A stretch of DNA of 64,000 bases from contig CM036617.1 in assembly GCA_020746105.1 (NCBI GenBank), positions 142,642,518 through 142,706,517 of the forward strand. The letters run 5' to 3'. Below, in pieces: positions 35,578-45,165 of this stretch. Position 1 is the stretch's first letter. Every line of letters starts with the position of its first letter. The DNA is from Trogon surrucura. Its lineage: Eukaryota > Chordata > Aves > Trogoniformes > Trogonidae. The translations under genes and the position numbers were made by a program. The notes below the pieces were generated by a model. That model was not told where the DNA came from. It did not search any database and was given only the letters and a program-made list of their open reading frames with translations.

Positions 35578-36472
35578 TGACTCTCATCAAGTTTGAACAT
35601 GACATCAAACCAGAAGGGATGGCTGATACACCAGCGGATTGTACTGCCATCCAAAGGGACCTGGACAAGCTGGAGAAGTCGACTGGAAGGAACCTCATGA
35701 AGTTCAACAAGGGGAAGTGCAAAGTCCTTCATCTGGGGAGGAACAACCCCATACACCTATAGATGCTAGGGTCTGCACAACTGGAATGAAGCTTTGTGGA
35801 AAAGGATCTAGGAGTCCTGACGGACAAGATGAACAAGAGCCAACAGTGTGCCTTCAGCAGCTAAGAGGACCAATATTATCCTGGGCTCTTGGGCTACGGG
35901 GACTGTTGCCAACAGGCTGAGGGAGGTGATCCTTTCCCTTTATTCAGTCCCGGTGAGGCCACACCTGGAGTGCTGCGCCCAGTTCTGGACTCCTCAGTAC
36001 AAGAAAGACATGAACATGCTAGAAACAGTCCAGCAAAGGGCCACTAAAATGATGAAGGGACTGGAGTATCTCCACTATGAAGAAAAGCTGAGAGAGACAG
36101 AGCTGTTTAGTTTGGAGAAGGGAAGGCCCAAGGAGATCTTATCAACTTACATGAATATCTGAATGAAGAATGTAAGGGAGATGGAGCCAGGCTTTTTTTC
36201 ATAGGTCTAATCACAGGATCAAAGGCAATAAGCACAAACTGAAACACAGGACAGTCCATCTAAATATCAGGAAACACTTTTTTACTGTAAGGATAAACAA
36301 ACACTGGCCCATAGATGTGGTGCAGTCTCCTTTCTTGGAAATATTCAAAAGCTGTCTGGGCATAGTCCTGGGCAAGCGTCGCAAGGTGGGCCTGCTTGAG
36401 CAGGGAGATGGACCAGATGACCTCCAGAGCTTCCTATCAACCTCAGCCGTTCTGTAATTTTGTGATTCTGTA
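35578..36472 (+). mobile_element. CR1 LINE, 3' part (plus strand), first of two
   Basis: Starts within the RT FADD region (ATCAAGTTTGAACATGAC corresponds to the CR1 ATCAAGTTTGCAGATGAC). It proceeds through CAAAGGGACCTGGACAAGCT, AAGTTCAACAAGGGGAAGTG and TGAGGCCACACCTGGAGTGC, and ends with ACCTCAGCCGTTCTG and a short tail (TAATTTTGTGATTCTGTATT). The catalytic FADD box reads FEHD, so this copy is doubly dead: 5'-truncated and mutated. About 0.9 kb. Confidence 0.95.
35848..36162 (+). pseudogene. CR1 ORF2 C-terminal fragment
   Basis: A frame of about 100 codons reads [20 protein letters not shown], then [22 protein letters not shown] residues and [16 protein letters not shown], the conserved segment after the RT domain of CR1. 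It ends in a premature stop at 36160-36162. The upstream RT thumb part is in another frame (35541-35762). Confidence 0.85.
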
Positions 36473-36784
36473 TTATAGTACTGCATCACACACTTTGCAA
36501 AGAGCCTTCTGGATATTATTTTGCTGAAGCATTAACCTTACAACTTCGTATATTCCAAAGAAACCACAGCTGAATGAAATGTCATGAAAAATGCTCTCCA
36601 GTGCCACTCACAAGCTGACAACATGTAGGAAGATTTTAGTCTGTTTTTGAATGACAGACAGGTGGCAATTGCTGCTCCAGAGGAGAGCCTCTGTCTCTCT
36701 CCATGGACAAGGGAAGCAGACCATTGCTGGACATCCTACATTCGTCACTGCTGATGGCCAGGTATGAGGCGAAGTATAAAGACC
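36473..36784. other. Spacer between two CR1 copies
   Basis: About 310 bp with no CR1 or other repeat features that I recognise. It presumably represents pre-existing flank, so the two CR1 copies are separate insertions. Confidence 0.4.
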
Positions 36785-37101
36785 AGCAGCTGATGACAAC
36801 ACATGAAAGCCAAGTGCAAGGTCCTGCACCTGGGTTGGAGCAATTCCTAATATCACTATAGACTGAATGATGAATTGATCGAGAGCAGCCCTGCAGAGAA
36901 GGGCTTGAGAACATGTAAAACTGGATATAAACCAACAATGTGTGCTTGCAGACCAGAAATCCTGGGCTGCTTAGAAAGAAACATGGACAGTAGGTTGAGT
37001 GAGATGATTCTTCCCTCTGGCCTGCCTTCATGACATCCCACCTGCAGTACTGTGTTCAGCTCTGGGGTCCCCAGCACAAGAGGTTTCAGAGAATGGCTAA
37101 G

Positions 37102-37136
37102 AAATGGTCAGAAGTCTGGAATGGTCAGAAGTCTGG
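37102..37136. repeat. 17-bp tandem duplication inside CR1
   Basis: AATGGTCAGAAGTCTGG is present twice in tandem, disturbing the CR1 frame. It is absent from the other CR1 copies in the window at this place. Confidence 0.85.
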
Positions 37137-37541
37137 AATACCTCTCCTATGAGAACAGGCTGAGACAGCTAGAGTTGCTGAGCCTGAAGAAATCCCTGGG
37201 AGGATCTCATTGCAACTTTTCAGTACTTAAAGGGAGCTTATGAGAAAGAAGGAAGGAGAAAGACTTTCTACTATGGTCTGTAGTGACAGGACAAGGGACC
37301 ATGGTTTTAAACTGAAAGAGGGTAGGTTTAGACTGGATATAAGGAAAAAAAAATGTTTTTGCAATGAGGTTGGTGAGGCATTGGAACAGGTTGCTCAGAC
37401 AAGTTGCAAATGCCCCCTTGCTGGAAATGTTCAAGGTTAGGTCAGTTGTGGCTTTGAGCAACCATTCACTAGGTGTCCCTGTCAATGGCCGGGGAGGTGG
37501 ATTAGAAGATCTTTAAAAGCCCCTTCCAAACCAAACCATTC

Positions 37542-37652
37542 CATGATTCTATGATTCTGTGATTCTGTTATTCTATGATTCTATGATTCTGTGATTCTAC
37601 GATTCTATGATTCTGTGATTCTACGATTCTGTAATTGATTCTATGATTCTGT
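37542..37652 (+). repeat. Expanded CR1 tail octamer array
   Basis: About 14 imperfect copies of ATTCTRYG (ATTCTATG, ATTCTGTG, ATTCTACG), with one broken unit (TAATTG). The other CR1 copies here have two or three, so the array has expanded after insertion. Confidence 0.93.
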
Positions 37653-37655
37653 CTC

Positions 37656-39934
37656 TGTGATATCAAAAGTTTTACTTCATGACTAAGTAGTGGTAACAAT
37701 GATAATTCAACCAGTTTCATTATTAGCTAAGCACCTTGCTGTTGTCTTCAGTGCTGGTTCTGCTTTTTCCTGAAACTCCTCACATTACCTGGGAAGGAAG
37801 CCAAACAGCTTTGAAAGATCAGTTTATAACAAGACAAAGCTATTTATCAGCTTCACAGAACAGGGCACCAGAATGCACACAGTCCTGGCGCTTCATTCCC
37901 TGCACTCTTTCCCCTCTACAGCTCCATTCTATCACTGCCAGTCCTCCCTGGGACTTGTGGAGCACCTTACCTGACCCAGCCATGAAGGACCCTCTTCCCT
38001 ACATGCATGCTACCTTCCTCTGTTTTTGCAGACTGCCCATAAACAACAGCAGATCTGCAAGTGCTAGGTATGAAAGTTTCACAGGAGCTAAGGCTGCATT
38101 ACACCTGACATGGAGAAGCTCCAAAATCAAAAGGAAAAAATGTAGGTTTGTTGTTGTTTTGGGGTTTCTTTTTTAAGAATTCTCTCTGAATAGGCCACAT
38201 TTTCACAGACAAGAAATGACCTAGAAATAATATAGTGATTTCTACTTCATATTGCTGTTTTTAAGTGCTAGGCTCGTATCCTGATGGCAGCAGCTAGGCA
38301 GAGATAAGGCTCAAGAGTAGTTCTTGTGGAACTGCCGTCTTAATTTTTATAATAGGATACTGTGGAAAGAAGTGTTATTTTTAGAGACCTAGTTTATCTG
38401 GGAAATTTCAGCTTGCAGCTGAAATATTACTTTCATGATCCATACCCATGGATTTTTATGAATGGTTCTTAAGGGATACTTTCTGTTTCCAAGCCAATAT
38501 TTGGTGATGTTTAAAATTATAATAGAGAATTATGAGGAATAACCTGGTCCAAGAATCCTTTCAAGCCATGAGCATATGTAAATGGTGTGTAGGGTCTGCA
38601 CGTTGCAATAACTCTTCCATTCACCAGGCTCCGTACGAAGTCTCATGGACAAAGCTGCATGGAGGCATAACCACCACATTAACTGGACTGCTTGGACTGC
38701 TCCTTCACTGTTTCACATCCTCACTGAGCAGACAGCAGTCATTTTCCATGCCTGTGGAGAAAGCTCCTTCCAAAGGTCTCAAGCCTCCCTGGTACAGCTA
38801 GAACTTTGTTGCAGCTTTTCACCCCAACACTCCCCTGCCTTCAGAAATAAAAGCATTTTATCCAATAGTTGAGCATTGCTGGCCCCCAGCATCTGTCTCT
38901 CAGTGGGAAACACCTGAGAAGTTCAGTGTCTTTTATGCCAGAAAATCAGCCCACAATGTGATCTGTACACATCCATCAGGACCATGGCCGAGCACCCTGT
39001 GTGTAGTTTCCAACAGTGTGACTCTCCCTCTTTTTTTTTTCTTTTTCCTTCTTCTTTCTTTGTTTACTTTCCAGGAATTGTCTGAAGTGTTTCCAATCTG
39101 ACTTTACCCAGCTTCAATTCTGATCTGACTTTCTTTTTTCTTTTTTTTTTATTTTTTTTTTTTTTATTATTATTTTCCCCCACAAGTAGCCTCCCTTCAA
39201 CCTCTCTCTTCAACGTAATGGCTAAGTCTGCTGACTTGCAGCATCCTGGGGGACTTGACTCGGTCAGCCTCTGTCTATGCATCTCTTCAAAGAGCTCCAG
39301 CTCAGAGCTGTGGCAAACTGGCAGCTCCCTCTGCTTTTGCACACACAACCAAACAGAGGGTCAGCACAGGAGAGCTCTTACGGGGGTGAGCGAAGGACTG
39401 GGTTCATGAGGGAAGTGGTGGAAGAGAGGGGAGAAGGGTCTTGAAAAATATGCTGACAAAATCCAAATATATATCACTGGCAGCGACCAGAGGTAGGGAG
39501 TGCAAGCTGCAAGGTATTGAGATTTTATGAATTATGTAATGAAATAGAGGAACTTTAAAAGCTTCTTTTGAGTTTACTTGAAATGCTGTGTTCTGCTTTG
39601 GGATACTCATCCCTTTAAAGACCTCCTTCCCTCGTTTTTAATGAAATATGGCTTGATTATTTTTAAAGGTCATATTGGAGTAAAAGAAAGATTCATTTCA
39701 GGACTGATGAAACACAACATTTCCATAAGCAATGCATTTCCATATTTAAAAATGTTTAATTACTCTTTTCTTGTTATTTTCAAAACCCTTCCCTCATTAT
39801 TTTTCCTAGGACAGATTCCTAAATTTAAGTGGATTCATGAGCAGTTTGAATTTCTCCAAAACTCTGTAGTTGGATTTATTATCTGTCAAACACAGGAACC
39901 ATATGGTGCCAACAGACCTTGTGTAGAAGAGCAG
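37656..39934. other. No gene seen; two T-rich tracts
   Basis: A 146-codon frame at 37736-38176 has no domain. T/C tracts lie at 39022-39063 and 39129-39180. The remainder is unrecognised. Confidence 0.4.
39022..39180. repeat. Pyrimidine-rich / T-rich low-complexity tracts
   Basis: A CT-rich run at 39022-39063 and an almost pure T run with ATT units at 39129-39174, ending in CCCCC. Low complexity. Confidence 0.85.
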
Positions 39935-40020
39935 TCTCATGGCTAAGCCATCACCCCAGGACTCAGGAGACCTGGCTACAGCTTCTGACTCTGCCAACTG
40001 ACTTTATGTTGGCATTTACT
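39935..40020 (+). mobile_element. MIR-like tRNA-derived SINE remnant (plus strand)
   Basis: CATGGCTAAGCCATC ... GGACTCAGGAGACCTGGCTA then CAGCTTCTGACTCTGCCAAC. This matches the MIR pattern of a tRNA-like head followed by ACCTGGGTTC..TCCTGACTCTGCCAC. The CORE beyond 40010 is unclear. Confidence 0.6.
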
Positions 40021-42639
40021 CAAGGCCAAATTCTTGAAGCTATTTTAGCAGTTTGGTTTTTTTGTGTTTTTTTGTGGGGTTTTTTCCTGCAAAAGTGTAC
40101 TGGAGGAAAAGGCACTGGGTCTTGGACAAGGTCACAAATCTAGTTTAAAGTTAGTACAGGTGCTGCAATCACCTCTCTAGATTACACCTTAGACATAACT
40201 GTATGCACTTTACTGACTCCCTGTGTTGTTTAAAGTATTATACACATATGACTTCACGTACACACATATTACATGAATTAATTGTCCAAAGTGCTAGCCT
40301 GATTTTGCATTGGTATCAAGCTTCCTTTGCAGTTTCTGTGAATTATAAATTAAAGGACATGAAGGGATGAACAATATGGCAGAGCTCTGAGCAGCTGGAC
40401 TTTTCAGAGCTGACAAAATGCATACTCTCTTCATGCAAAACTCCATTGTTGAATAAGTTCCAGTCACTTACAAATCATTTCCATTGTTAAGACTTCTTAA
40501 TAATTTTTTTGTGCTGTGGTAGCAGGCAAGGTGTAAAAAGTTCCCGTCTTTGTAAATGAAATCACATCTTCCTTAATGAAAAAAACTTGAATGTATGTCA
40601 CACAGTGGGGAGATACTGCACCAGTTTCTCACTTCCCTGGCACAAGGTTCCTGCCTGGACAGGGAATAACCTGAAGATGCCAGTGCCATCTCTGGCCAGG
40701 GCAGACATTGTTCTCTTGAGCAGAAATTCTTCCCCGGACTTGGTGAAATCTTCCCCATTAAAGTTGCTGCCAGTGACAAATTCCAGCAAAAGATCATCTT
40801 TGTGGCAACTCAGTGTTCTGTTGAGAAAAGCATCTTTCACTGAAAAATTCTTTATCCCCTCCTGCCTGGTCACTGCCCAGCCCTACAGGGGGATCTGTGG
40901 AGGCAGGGACGGGTACACAACGAATTCAGTCCTCTGCTCTGTGGGTTATTCTGTGGGTACACAAAGCCACATCCCTCTCCAGTACAGAACAGGGAGATAT
41001 TTCAGCAGAGACTTGTAGAGGTGCAATTTCCTCCACAGTACCTCTGCTGCCTTCACTGACTTTTTTTTCTCCTCAGTGTGCTTTGCAAGCAGCAAGGTAA
41101 TGGCACTGCCCATTTAAAACACTAAGCTTCCATGCTGCCGTAAATAAACCTTAAGATATGAATTTTCAAGTGGAGTTTCCCATGAAGCACTTAAGAAAAG
41201 ATCCTTGGAGGATGTATTTATCTGTGTATACATACTAATGTTACGGTGCTTGAGAAGACAGCAAGTTTGTAAAATAAATGCCTTTGTGAGCAGTCCCTGT
41301 GAAATCACCATCCATAAGAAACCCTCCTGGGTCAGACACTTGGACAGACACTTGTTACCTTTGCCGACTGCATCCGTTTGACCAGTTCTGTAAATAAGGA
41401 GTTGAATTCAGTTTTCAAGCTGTTAACTTTCCATAAGAAGCCAGTTCTTACCAAATATGCTCATAAACTCTTCTCTCATAAAAAGGACATAACAAATGAA
41501 GCTTCTCTACTCTGACAGAGGAATGGACAATGCTGTCTTATGAAGTATATTAAAAAAAATAATTGAGAGAAAAGGTTAAGTAAAAATAAAAGACTCCAAA
41601 TGCTAAGGAATTATCTGCATCTGAACAATAAAAATAAGCAAGTACGGCTCGTTTTGGAAATGGGAGGTAAAAGCCTGAGGGTTGTTTGTGCATTAACTTG
41701 TCATAGTGGCTTTACAAGTGTGTGCCTGCCTGTTTATTCATGGATGCAGCAAGAACAGTGTGATTTCCACCGCAGAGTCTGTACTGCAAGTAAGAAATAG
41801 AAATCACAGATAAGTAGTATTGTGTGGAGACAAAACACCCATCAAAAAAAACTGTGGGAACTTTGGTGTCTTTATAAAACATGTTTTGATGGGGAAAGAC
41901 ATGTATAACAACAAAGCCATCTTACTGGTAACAGTGTTTAACATTTCTCCCAGTTTCATTAACGCTTTAATACTTAGAGGAAGAAAGGCTGGAAAAGTTC
42001 ATTTGGTTTTAATTAGAGGGGTGAAGTAATAGGTGACTAGGGTTTGCAAATCAGTCAAGTTGCTTTGAGAAACTAGTTTATATTTTTTTCCCCTTATGAT
42101 TTGTTCTCTTAAAAAAAAGAAAAAGGAAAAGAAAATCTATTATTATTATTACTGTTACTATTATTATTATTATTATTATTACATCTCCTGGCTTAAATTA
42201 GGCTTGCAGTAAGTATTAGTGATGAAAGTGGAAATTACTGGAAATACTTATTTTTTAATTATTTTCCCCTATATCAAGTTTACATTCAGATTTTATGAGC
42301 TCTTTCCAATGTCTGTCTTCAGTGCCTATTACCACAAGATGCTCTTCTCAAATACAGGCCTGCTAAACTGACAGGGAAGACAGGCGGTCACCCACTTCGT
42401 GATTTTCTTTAGCATGCTTTTTCACACTGCGTGAGCTGAGAACAAGGTTTCAGAAGGACAGAAAAGTGTTTGTTTTGCTGTTTGGGTACTATTCACCCAA
42501 GCAAAAAAAAAAACACCAAAAAACAAAAACCCAGAAGAAATTTGGATTCATTGCAATGGTCACAAAGAAGACCATAAAGTCATTTTTACTAGAGTTCAAC
42601 TCTTGGTCAATGAGATTCATGTTTGCATATATATCATGG
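40021..42639. other. Mostly single-copy stretch, no gene seen
   Basis: Around 40590-41100 both strands are open for 90-143 codons, but neither translation shows a domain. A 20-bp segment at 41077-41096 is bounded by strong splice-like signals. (ATT)n lies at 42138-42182. Confidence 0.4.
42138..42182. repeat. (ATT)n microsatellite, interrupted
   Basis: TATTATTATTATTACTGTTAC followed by (TAT)n. About 45 bp with one short interruption. Confidence 0.95.
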
Positions 42640-43110
42640 AGCTGTCGCAGTCCTGCAGCAGGTGTTCCGGGGGGGAAACACTCGTCACCCCGATGGCACC
42701 TGTGCCCATAAAGTCATCACCTACCACCCGAGATGGGCGCAGAAGTGCTGCGGGGCGCAGAGCCCTCTCTTGCCACGACACCCGCTGCAGGGTCAGGGGT
42801 TGGGCTCCTCTGAGGAAAGAACCAGTTGGGGAGGATTTAATGGCATGACTCTCTCCCCTTCTCAGGGCAACAACTGCCAAGTGATACGCTTCTCTCCTGA
42901 CCCCCAGCCAGCCCCACTCGGAGACAATAGACAGATTTGGCTGCAGCTGGCTGGCGAGCCAGCAGAAAACCGAGCACCTGTGGACCCAATATGCACAGCT
43001 GCAGCGTGCCAGGGCTGAAACACCTCTTGTGCAAACTACGCACGTGCCGCCTGCGGAATGACACAAGTTCAAAGATGGGGCCGTGGGGGGGTGGGGGAAA
43101 GAGAGCTTTG
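42640..43110. promoter_or_regulatory. Small GC- and CpG-rich patch
   Basis: Roughly 20 CpG sites in 470 bp by eye, against almost none in the flanks, with GC near 60 percent. It begins just after an AT block with GCATATATATC (42625-42635) and an octamer-like TTTGCATAT. Long frames are open on both strands (up to 151 codons minus, 131 plus), as expected of GC-rich DNA; none looks like a known protein. A weak CpG island, an alternative promoter or a GC-rich repeat are all possible. Confidence 0.35.
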
Positions 43111-44791
43111 CCGGGACCCTGCAATCTGCTTTTACTCAAACTGCTCTCAAAAGTCTTTCTGTGGCATTTCGTAGAGCTGTGCAATATAAGGGACGAAACC
43201 ACTTATACGTCTGAATAATTACACGTCTGCTGAGGATGCGCTTGGCCATAGTTTGCAGTGTTGTTGCACCCAGTTTTTGTTGTGTTATCACTGTGATTTG
43301 CAAACAGTGATTCGCAAGAATGATTAATTAGTGTAATGGCCTATTCTATTACTGAATAGATACAGTGAACACTTAGGGAATCACCAAGTTGCATCTTTGT
43401 GAATTAATTTCTGTACTGTACTCTAGATACGTAAAATGACATATGCCTGTAATTAGCCACAGTAAGTGAGTGTAATGCAAAAGCTCAAGGGTAGATATTT
43501 CATGGAGTTCCTTTTGTTCACGAACCATACAGGTGTGTTTAGACCATTCTTCCTATTCAACGTTACACAAGTTTAGCAAGTTAAGAACCGTTCTTTTCAA
43601 AATCTGAAATACTAAAGGGTTATAATTTGTTATCATGGACAGAGGGTGGTTCCTCTGCTGAAATGTATTTGAAGCTGCTCTGAGAGGACACCACCATCCA
43701 GAAATCTCCTTTGGAGATGTCAGCTCAGGCAGAGGGCTGCAGGATGAGCTCTTGAACTAAGAAATGAGGACAGCAGTGGCTGCGTGCTGAAAATTTAATG
43801 CCAGCATATTTGTATCCCTAAAAATTACCTGTTTACTAGATGTGTTGTCCAACCTGACTGTCTAAGCAGTTTGGCTTCAGAGCTTCTTTCAATTGGCATT
43901 GAAGACCCCTTCAGAAAGCCACTCACCGCTGTTACCAGGTGCACAAGATATTTGCACATTTATACACCTCCAGAACAGTTCATTCTGTCATCCAAACTCT
44001 TAGGGGTGCTTGGAAATAACGAGGGCATAGGCTGGAGATTTTCCTGGGTGTGAGGTTAGAGGCTCTTGGGCCCCAGGAAAAAGCCAGAGATGAGGCATGG
44101 GATGGATGAATTGTCTTGGTGACTACATACATCCCATGAATATCAGCTGAGCAGTGTGGGACTGTCTGGTTTTACCCTGTTACTTCAGACTCATTTAAAT
44201 AAATTGCATGGACTGTTATAGGACAGAAGCATGAGCACAAATATGTATCTTTCTTGGTGGGAAATTCACTGTGGAATTTCTAAATTTTTAACTTAGTTTG
44301 AAAATTAAAATAATTGTTGTGGATTTGTTTAAATTATTTGCTTATTTATTAATATATTCAGGAGAAAATGTTCATGAAGCTGTTTTTATGGTGAAAGTTC
44401 TATATATTAGAAACAAAATAAATTATGAACTTGAGCTTAACATGACCAGGTGCTTGAAAGTGTCTGTGTTTATTATGTTCTCTGTATGGCAGTATGGCTC
44501 AGCACGCTTCAGTAAGAATTTGTGGCTTCTGGGAGGGTTGACACTTCTGAAAAGCAAACACTCTTGTTTGTCCCTCACACCATTCGACTACAAAAGGAAA
44601 ATCACTATTCAGCCAATGTACCGCTACAGTGATAGGAATAAAACTTCTAAAATGGAGAACCTATTCCAGTTTATGGGAGTTATTAACAGGGTGCTGATTT
44701 TTTTACGCTTACTGGGAAATGGATGGAGGCCACCAAAATAATTTCACAAAGGCTGCTACAAATCCTCCAGTCAGTAAAAACTTTCAGTCAT
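43111..44791. other. AT-rich stretch, no gene seen
   Basis: A 147-codon plus-strand frame at 44298-44741 is the longest, but its composition follows the local AT richness (many I, K, L, F) and I recognise no domain. Confidence 0.4.
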
Positions 44792-44880
44792 CCACAGCTA
44801 GATTTGAACTGGCAACCCCTATGTGAAAGCTGCTGTATCCCTTCATCACTCAACCTCTCTCCCCAGTTTTTACGGTCAGC
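44792..44880 (-). mobile_element. tRNA-derived SINE head (minus strand)
   Basis: On the minus strand: GAGGTTGAGTGATGAAGGGA, ACAGCAGCTTTCACATAGG, GGTTGCCAGTTCAAATCTAG. This has a degenerate A-box-like start and a good B-box-like GTTCAAATC at tRNA spacing, but no tRNA clover-leaf is intact. It is a SINE of the MIR or Deu group rather than a tRNA gene. Confidence 0.5.
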
Positions 44881-44954
44881 AGGTGTGTGTGTAGGAGAGA
44901 CTGTGGTCTCTCATTTCGTTTGTTTCTCCTGATTTATGACACAATATCAGTTAG

Positions 44955-45165
44955 GCAGGCTTCATAAAGTTGGAGGCCAGGAGGGACAACTAGATCATCT
45001 ACTCTGACCTTCTGTGTAGAACAACCCATTAAGTTTCACCTGTACACCAGTATATTAAGCTCAAAGATAAGAGTGAGACTTCAGCGCTTTAAGAACACAG
45101 GGGATTAAACTATGTGCCACGGATGGAAAACAGGAGAGATGAAATCTCATTGCTGCTCAAGATTT
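44955..45165 (-). mobile_element. Ancient CR1/L3-like LINE 3' end (minus strand)
   Basis: CATAAAGTTGGAGGCCAGGA, GGGACAACTAGATCATCTAC, TCTGACCTTCTGTGTAGAAC, ATTAAGTTTCACC is the reverse complement of the old CR1 3' end seen in turtles, crocodiles and birds. The part after 45070 is less certain. Confidence 0.75.

Larger units (their letters stand above)
36785..37655 (+). mobile_element. CR1 LINE, 3' end with long octamer tail (plus strand)
   Basis: Begins at AAGCCAAGTGCAAGGTCCTG and continues through GTACTGTGTTCAGCTCTGGG, GTCCCCAGCACAAGAGG, TTGGAACAGGTTGCTCAGAC and CCCCTTCCAAACCAAACCAT into a run of about 14 ATTCTATG/ATTCTGTG-type octamers. The 5' part is more eroded than the 3' part. Coding capacity is lost: only C-terminal ORF2 traces remain in several frames. 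Head-to-tail with the copy at 35578. Confidence 0.94.

Noticed and set aside
37542..37652. CRISPR-like array
   Set aside because: Repeats are 8-bp units with no spacers, and it is the tail of a CR1 LINE in a bird genome.
40587..41018. Overlapping long frames on both strands
   Set aside because: Neither translation resembles a protein family. They mirror each other because stops are rare locally.
44298..44741. 147-codon frame in AT-rich DNA
   Set aside because: Composition follows local AT content and there is no recognisable domain or splice context.
44800..44875. tRNA gene on the minus strand
   Set aside because: The B-box-like part is good, but acceptor and D arms do not pair. It fits a SINE head.
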